The notes beneath the pieces were generated by a model. That model was given only the letters and a program-made list of their open reading frames with translations, was not told the origin of the DNA and searched no databases. The translations under genes were made by a program, and so were the position numbers. Source: Phialocephala subalpina (lineage: Eukaryota; Ascomycota; Leotiomycetes; Helotiales; Mollisiaceae). From it: DNA of 64,000 nucleotides. The stretch is taken from positions 1,001,791-1,065,790 of the forward strand of contig FJOG01000015.1 of NCBI GenBank assembly GCA_900073065.1, written 5' to 3'. The stretch's first letter is position 1. Every line of letters starts with the position of its first letter. Positions 58,788 to 64,000 of this stretch are shown here, one piece after another.

Positions 58788-59755
58788 TCATTCAATGCTG
58801 ATGCCTGAAGTGTTTCTCTTCGATGCAAATTCCCAAATCGCGTCAAAGTTCCGGCACGTATGCTTTATCTTGAAGTCCGGCATGACATGGGGTATCCTAT
58901 TTTCGGCATACTTGAGAGTAATGGGTGTGAGATCGCCATGACACATCAACACTTGGCGCAAGTAGTCCACGCAATAGCCTTCGAAGATATGAGCAAAGTT
59001 CCTTATTTCTCGCCCTTCTTCAAGATAGGTGTGACATACTCGAGTGATGTTCTCTCGAATGTTTAGATTCTTGAGGAGTTCCCCCGCCATACGCACGTCG
59101 ACGAATATAATTCTGGTATGTAACATTAATTTCCTCATGCTCTACGCTTTGAGCGAAGTGAAGTCAACTCACCAGACAATGGAGTTGATGAAATACCTCG
59201 AAGGTGACCAGGTATTCGTCAAGCTTCCCTGGAACGGTCGTCGTCTCTAGCGGCAAGCTACCATACTCTTTTTCGGTGAGCGAGTACATTCCAACTGATC
59301 CACGTCAGTTAAGGCTCATGAGCAGGACCAAATGCTGCTTTGAACAAACCGTCAATGAGTTTACTCCACTTTACATCTGTCTCAGGCCAAGGAAGGCCTT
59401 CGTAAGGACTTGCTTGTGATGCATCATCCCAGAATCCACTGGGATCGAACGTTACTTCTTCATATTGGATTGCATCATGAGCGAAAGCTGTATCATGGTA
59501 ACTACAAATTCAAGCGAAAGGGGACTGTGTATGCTGACCAAGTTCTGAAGGGAGTAGTCGAGTCTTGAATTGAGTTTGGACGTGATGAGATCTCGTAAGT
59601 AAGAAGAGTAAAAGAACGACAAAAAGATGGAGAATGATGGAATAAATTCGACGAGCTGTGGTCCATGCTTGAGATGAAGTCTTCTGATAAAATCCGTCTG
59701 ACTTTTCTTTGTCGTCTCCTCGTACTGGAGTGTACTTTGACAGTTTTGGATACAT
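58788..59755 (-). CDS. UstYa-like (DUF3328) protein, five exons
   Basis: Exons on the minus strand are 59539-59755, 59350-59487, 59173-59294, 59040-59112 and 58788-58978; all junctions are GT-AG and the sum is in frame (246 aa, typical for the family). Order: a short cytosolic N-terminus, one membrane segment (IYSIILHLFVVLLLFLL), a YEEVTFDPSGFWDD block, EYGSLPLET, the first HXXHC motif in FHQLHCLNYIRRR, then the second motif region [21 protein letters not shown], and a closing HTCRNFDAIWEFA. UstYa-type proteins oxidise and cyclise peptide or other backbones in the secretory pathway, for example in RiPP biosynthesis. In the second motif the conserved His before Cys is Tyr, so activity is uncertain. 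No precursor peptide gene was found nearby. Confidence 0.85.
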
Positions 59756-60074
59756 GACAGCAAGTTTCTTTCACATGTCCAAAGTTTCGGACGAGAGAAT
59801 CCTCCCTCTGCTGGAGAATTTTGGGATGAAGGTTCAATTCGACATTGATTGATAAGCTCCTGTTCCTGTCTCACCGTCTCGCTGCTTTTGAAAGCGAGTG
59901 GGATGATGCGAGGTGATCACCTCCTTCGGGTACGAAAAGCGCGATACTGATAATGCACATGCAGGCTGACGTTCGTAGCTCGTAGCTTGTAGACGTCTAA
60001 ACAAGCGTTGCCAAGTATGTAATCTTCTAATCTGGGACTAGAATAGAATCGGAACTACAATCATTAACAGGTAT

Positions 60075-60467
60075 TTATTGCCGAAGGACCCGAGCTGCGG
60101 GGTATGCTTTCAAATTCTCCATATAAGAATCGATGATTATATGACGGTGACGTTGAGCAGCCTGAGCTCGCTCCTGAGCTGTGCCACCTCGTTTCTCTAA
60201 AGGGAAGGTGAGAATGTTACATGCATTGTAGATCAGCATTACCACCTGCCAAGACTGCATACATACACGATGCGGACCGTTCCTCAATTTACCCAGCTCA
60301 CCTATCGCTCTGCAAAAGATGTTGAGTGTCAGCTTTTCGGGAGCTTCAAGCGCAGCAATTGTCGTCGTGATGGGACTGGACTCTGAGTATACTTCTGTCG
60401 CACAAAATGATAGCGAGAAGGACTTCAACGAGAAGCAATCTATAAGAGACGGATGAGCAAGAAGCAT
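60075..60467 (-). CDS. Unrecognised ORF, possibly a last exon
   Basis: 130 codons. The second half (GELGKLRNGPHRVCMQSW, then LEKRGGTAQERAQAAQRHRH) has a coding look, with few rare residues. A CTTATAG splice acceptor just after the HPSL codons suggests that the real start may be in an upstream exon I could not place. No family is recognised; the compact helical composition would also fit the C-terminus of a fungal transcription regulator. Low confidence. Confidence 0.25.
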   Translation of the reverse strand: MLLAHPSLIDCFSLKSFSLSFCATEVYSESSPITTTIAALEAPEKLTLNIFCRAIGELGKLRNGPHRVCMQSWQVVMLIYNACNILTFPLEKRGGTAQERAQAAQRHRHIIIDSYMENLKAYPAARVLRQ

Positions 60468-61193
60468 CTCCTGATGGAATATCGGAGCTCTCTGTGTTCA
60501 TGTGTTTGGCCTCGCTCTGTACTCAGCAATCTTTTTCATTCGATTTGCGCCAACAGATGAGAAGTGTACCCGTCAGCTCTCGACATGGTGTATGGAAGAA
60601 TTTGCCTCAGATGAAGACGATCAGGATCAAGTGAATGAATAGCGTCACAATCCTAGAATTCATGAGAACGAGACGCTTTTCTTCCCCAGCATCTGACTTG
60701 AAGCCTTGTCATCGCAGCGTGGACTATAGCTTCTGTCAGTAATTGGCGAAAGGTTTGAATTCGACCAACGATTTTCATTGGAAACTTGGCGCGGCTGGAG
60801 AAACCAACACTCAACCCCATCAACTACCACAATTCCGAAAGTGCACAACTCAAAGATCATCTCAGGAGTGAGCAACTGGACACCATCACATCATTCTCTG
60901 ACCATGGCTTCAGTGCAAGCAGCGAAGTGAGTGGATCTAGTCTCACCTGCTTCGAAGGCGACTTGCTGACGCGACCAAATTTCAAGACCCATGGAGCACG
61001 CCCACACCCTTGATACTCTACCATTAAGATTTTGGCTCAAATCGTCGCCTACCTGCACCCAAACCACTGTTTGTGTCATGGTCTTTTGAGGTTAGCCACT
61101 CAACCCCTATAGTGTGAACTTCCGCTTTTTGCGCAGCTACTGACTTCACTTATCCATGTAGCAAACGCCTTTACGCCCTCCACGTCAAGCACC

Positions 61194-61379
61194 ATGGCAA
61201 AGCAAGGTTGTGGGACGATGCAGGGAGACGACTACTATCCCACTGGACTATGCATCTTCTGTCAGCCTTGTCCAAGATGTTGCTTCTTAGACCTCCATCT
61301 ATCCTTATGGATGAAGCAAAGAGGTTTCTTCTGTTGTGACCAGTGCGCATTTTTCGTGGAGGCAAGACAAGAGCTATGA
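61194..61379 (+). CDS. Possible small Cys-rich protein, 61 aa
   Basis: From an ATG in good context (CACCATGG) the ORF reads MAKQGCGTMQGDDYY and then clusters of cysteines, CIFCQPCPRCC and later FFCCDQC, which could bind zinc. It does not align with the 3076 family beyond being Cys-rich. There is no signal peptide and no homologue I know. Confidence 0.3.
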   Translation: MAKQGCGTMQGDDYYPTGLCIFCQPCPRCCFLDLHLSLWMKQRGFFCCDQCAFFVEARQEL

Positions 61380-61751
61380 AAGTGAAGTGCGGTCTGTCGC
61401 TTGGCTAACCTCATTCGGTACAGCGTCTCGTACACGTGATCGTACAGCACTGAGAACCCTTTGGAGTCGAACTTTGAGCTCTAAATATCTGGGAAGACGA
61501 AGGCCATTGATAAAATTATCTGGCAATATCTTGAACCTTCATGTATGGCGGGTTGCTCGTCTGGGGACCTGCAGATTGAAGTGGAGCAGTCATGTGCCTT
61601 CCGCTTCGCGACTTCATCGTTTGAAAACCAAACACCTTCTACAGATCTCGCGACATCTGATCCCTTCTTCCTCAACATCCTCTTCCCCAACACTCTCTCG
61701 TGTCACCCACCAAAAGTCCCATTTATCCTGGGTCAATTACAATCTCTCAAG

Positions 61752-62738
61752 ATGTACCAGACAACGCTGAAGTGGACAAGCAACAGCTTAACACTAAAGA
61801 AGAGATACGGTACACCACTCCATCATCTTCATGTACTCCAACACCCAGAACGCGTCACGTACTAACAAATACCAGACCCAAGAACCTACACCCCCGAAGA
61901 AGCCACAAAGTCCCTAGCGCTCTTGACATTCGAGCTGCCCGACCCCTCTCAATCCCTCGCCGTACAATCACTTTCATCCCAAAGTGCCACAATCTTCCAC
62001 CGCTTCTCAGAATTACCCTTCGAAATCCGAACCATCATCTTCAAGCTATGCCTGCCAGGCCGCCGTGTCCATAATCTCGCACCCTACTCCCTCGCCGCTT
62101 GCGATCCCCAATGCCCAGGCTGCAACAAGGACTGGGATTTCCGACCACGAGGTCCGTCTCCCCCGGTTACGCTGTCAATCAACCAGGAATCCCGGAATAT
62201 TACATTGGAGAAATACTTCGTCATATTCCAGAAGGATACTGGCTATGTGAAGATGGATAATCGTGGGAATGTGGTAGAGCATGAGCGCGCTCTAATCATC
62301 AATCCTGAAATCGATCATGTTTGGGTGGAGTTCCGACATCTACTCGATGACAAAGACCGGTTCAAAGAGGCGTATGAGCAGGCCGTCGAATGCTTCGAGA
62401 AGATCCAGTCTCTCGAACTACGGAATTTCAGCTGGTGCCAGGTCATTCACCCAGATACGCTGGGACAATTGGTACAACGATTTGAGAGCTGCGACGGGGG
62501 CATACTCAAGTATTTCGAGGAACTTGAAGAGCTGCGCCTTGTGGCTACCAACAAGCATCCGAAGGAGGAAATGGAGGCTGCGATTGAGGCTATCCGCGAT
62601 GGTGTAGAGTACGAGATGATGTCGGACTTCTTTGGTCAGGTTGGACGAAGCTATCCTGAGATTATCTTCTATGCCTGGCGAGGAATTCGAGTGCGATCTG
62701 ATGAGGAATATGAGTGGGAGGAATTGATCGAGGAATGA
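61752..62738 (+). CDS. 2EXR domain protein (member F), two exons
   Basis: Exons 61752-61809 and 61876-62738 give 306 aa. The intron has a TACTAAC branch site 13 bases before the acceptor. The second exon carries LLTFELPDPSQSL (the array's ELPDPD motif with Ser), then FHRFSELPFEIRTIIF and INQESRNITLEKYF of the 2EXR domain, and IINPEIDHVW in place of YIHPELDT. It differs from members A-D by a CDPQCPGCNKDW insert with cysteines and an acidic C-terminus (EEYEWEELIEE). The first exon is short and therefore less certain; the 2EXR exon is firm. Function unknown. Confidence 0.78.
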
Positions 62739-63356
62739 AGAGCGAAAGAAGTTCCTATGAATGCCCGGAGGGAGGAGGGACAACGGAATTGATGGTTTTG
62801 GGCTGGGAAGGAAACATAATATGGGAAGTTGCACTTGCGATATTGAGGCAAAGCTGGGAAACATGATATTGCACTTGCAACAAGATATCGAAGGTCGGGA
62901 AACAGAATATGCATGTCCCACAGGAGTTGGGAGATTTTGGGGTCCAAGTATTCGGAACTTGAACACAAGTAATGAAAGCATCATATCTTCAAGTCCAAAT
63001 CGCAAGTCAAGCATCAAAGCCATGGTGAACAACTTTCATTCCTCTCCTCTCCCATCATCTTCATCATCTCTGGAGATATCCTCCCAGCGCAAACCACGCA
63101 TGCAACAAACGACCAGCGAAACCACAGCGCCAGAACATAGAACGAAGCTGTGTACGTATGATACAAATTACAACATGATAGTTTCCCCCCGACCACCAAA
63201 TCTATTATACACCCCTCCCTCCATCCATGCACCCCCATATCTCTCCCCACATCATCTTGCGGAGTCTTCATCGGGTATCAACGATCCGGAATGACCTCCA
63301 ACCCCCATCTCCCATTCCCATTAATCGCTACCCTAAGCAAAAGAGTCTAGCTCCCC
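62739..63356. other. Convergent intergenic region
   Basis: A 618-base spacer between member F and the Sec16 end. A plus-strand frame at 62761-63294 lacks motifs and is not called. Confidence 0.5.
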
Positions 63357-63982
63357 TCACGTAGCCTTCTCCCCCATAACATCAACATACCCCCTCCCCT
63401 TTTTCTTCTTAGCTGCCGTCTTAGCCGCTGCCCCCTTCCTCGGCACAGCCGGACCTAACAAATCATCAATACTACTCGCGTTACTCATCCCGGTACCTGG
63501 TCTACTAGGAGGACCACTCGATGGCGGACCACCACCCATTCCAATCGATCCATTACTCGCGCTTCTCACCATAGCCGGCGGAGCAAGCGTAGGCGGCCCT
63601 CCACCCAACTCATTCTGACCATCCGACTGAGGAGGAGGAGCAGACTCGCTAACAGCACGTTGACCCATAGGCGGTGGCGCCATGCCTCCCATACTCATTG
63701 GTCTCGGCGCACTCGTAAGAGGAGGAACGCTGGAGGTCCGTGGTGGACCAGCTTTAGGCGGTGGAGGTGTAGCAGTCTTGGCTTCTGTGGCTTCTGCTCC
63801 TCCTTTCTTGTTGATCCATCGCTTTTGTTCGGGATCGTAGTAGAAGGAGGATGCTTCACCGAGTTTGGCTCTGATGGGCTTGTTGGGTTGTGCGCCCATG
63901 TCGGCTTCTTTCTTGCTGCCGCCGAACCAGCCGCCGAGACCCCAGCCTTTCTTTGCTGGTGCTGCTTCTTTGGCTTTTTGTG
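63357..63982 (-). CDS. sec16: COPII coat assembly protein Sec16, C-terminal exon (5' part off-window)
   Basis: The final exon of the ER-exit-site scaffold that organises COPII vesicle budding. It opens after an acceptor at 63983 preceded by an AACTAAC branch site at the window edge. Diagnostic C-terminal blocks are KKGWGLGGWFGGSKK, MGAQPNKPIRAKLGE and SSFYYDPEQKRWINKK. A long Pro/Ser/Gly-rich low-complexity tail follows, and then SIDDLLGPAVPRKG and the basic end KKKKGRGYVDVM. The central conserved and alpha-solenoid parts lie outside the window to the right. It is a housekeeping gene that bounds the accessory region. Confidence 0.93.
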
Positions 63983-64000
63983 CTGGGTGTTTGTTAGTTG

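Larger units (their letters stand above)
59756..61751. other. Region with weak ORFs only
   Basis: About 2 kb holding two weak candidates listed separately (60075-60467 minus, 61194-61379 plus). I looked for a repeat-containing precursor peptide with KR sites that could partner the UstYa-like gene and saw none. Confidence 0.4.

Noticed and set aside
58788..59755. UstYa-like locus as a pseudogene with stops and frameshifts
   Set aside because: At first the reading breaks looked like mutations, but four short GT-AG introns place all parts in one 741-nt frame.
59452..59874. 140-codon frame over the UstYa-like exon 1
   Set aside because: A different frame from the one carrying the membrane segment; shadow of exon 1.
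1..64000. tRNA, rRNA or CRISPR features
   Set aside because: No cloverleaf with A/B boxes, rRNA blocks or regular spaced repeats were seen; CRISPR is not expected in a fungal genome.

Overview
The window is nuclear DNA of a filamentous ascomycete. Genes carry many short GT-AG introns of about 41-80 nt, and there are Zn2Cys6 regulators, a fungal non-reducing PKS, an ascomycete-type laccase with a DSGI tail, fungal Ty1/copia relics and a UstYa-like (DUF3328) gene. An expanded 2EXR-domain family suggests a leotiomycete (Helotiales-like) genome; that placement is inference. The 446-base N run shows a draft assembly.

Layout. 1-24.3 kb is a pigment/secondary-metabolite style region: the 3' part of a FAD monooxygenase, a Ty1/copia solo LTR, three tandem copies of a small Cys-rich gene family (two apparently start-less), a complete SAT-KS-AT-PT-ACP-ACP-TE polyketide synthase, an AflR-like Zn2Cys6 regulator, and a secreted laccase. 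The PKS, regulator and laccase are separated by long gene-poor stretches (about 6.4 kb and 2.6 kb). 24.3-31.4 kb has no gene I can support. 31.4-43.8 kb holds ordinary accessory metabolism: an NADPH-dependent FMN reductase, a type-B carboxylesterase divergent from an allantoate-permease-like transporter, and a seven-exon Zn2Cys6 regulator divergent from a DHA2 drug/toxin-efflux-type transporter. 44-63 kb is a turnover zone: an internally deleted copia element, a 656-bp AT-rich element with 31-bp terminal inverted repeats, six 2EXR loci sharing an N-terminal ELPDPD-type motif or a degenerate form of it (three whole, one probably intact with a doubtful intron, two broken), a relic of an alpha/beta hydrolase, a MYND zinc-finger protein, and a UstYa-like gene. 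The right edge is the C-terminus of the COPII assembly protein Sec16.

How it may work together. The PKS would make an aromatic polyketide (tetrahydroxynaphthalene or naphthopyrone type). The FAD monooxygenase and laccase are plausible oxidative tailoring and polymerising enzymes, and the Zn2Cys6 protein a local regulator; co-regulation is inference from proximity. The best candidates for something undescribed are the small Cys-rich tandem family at 2.4-4.3 kb, the ELPDPD-2EXR array, the UstYa-like protein with an altered second HXXHC motif, and the TIR element. All exon boundaries were worked out by hand from splice sites and reading frame, without transcripts or database searches.
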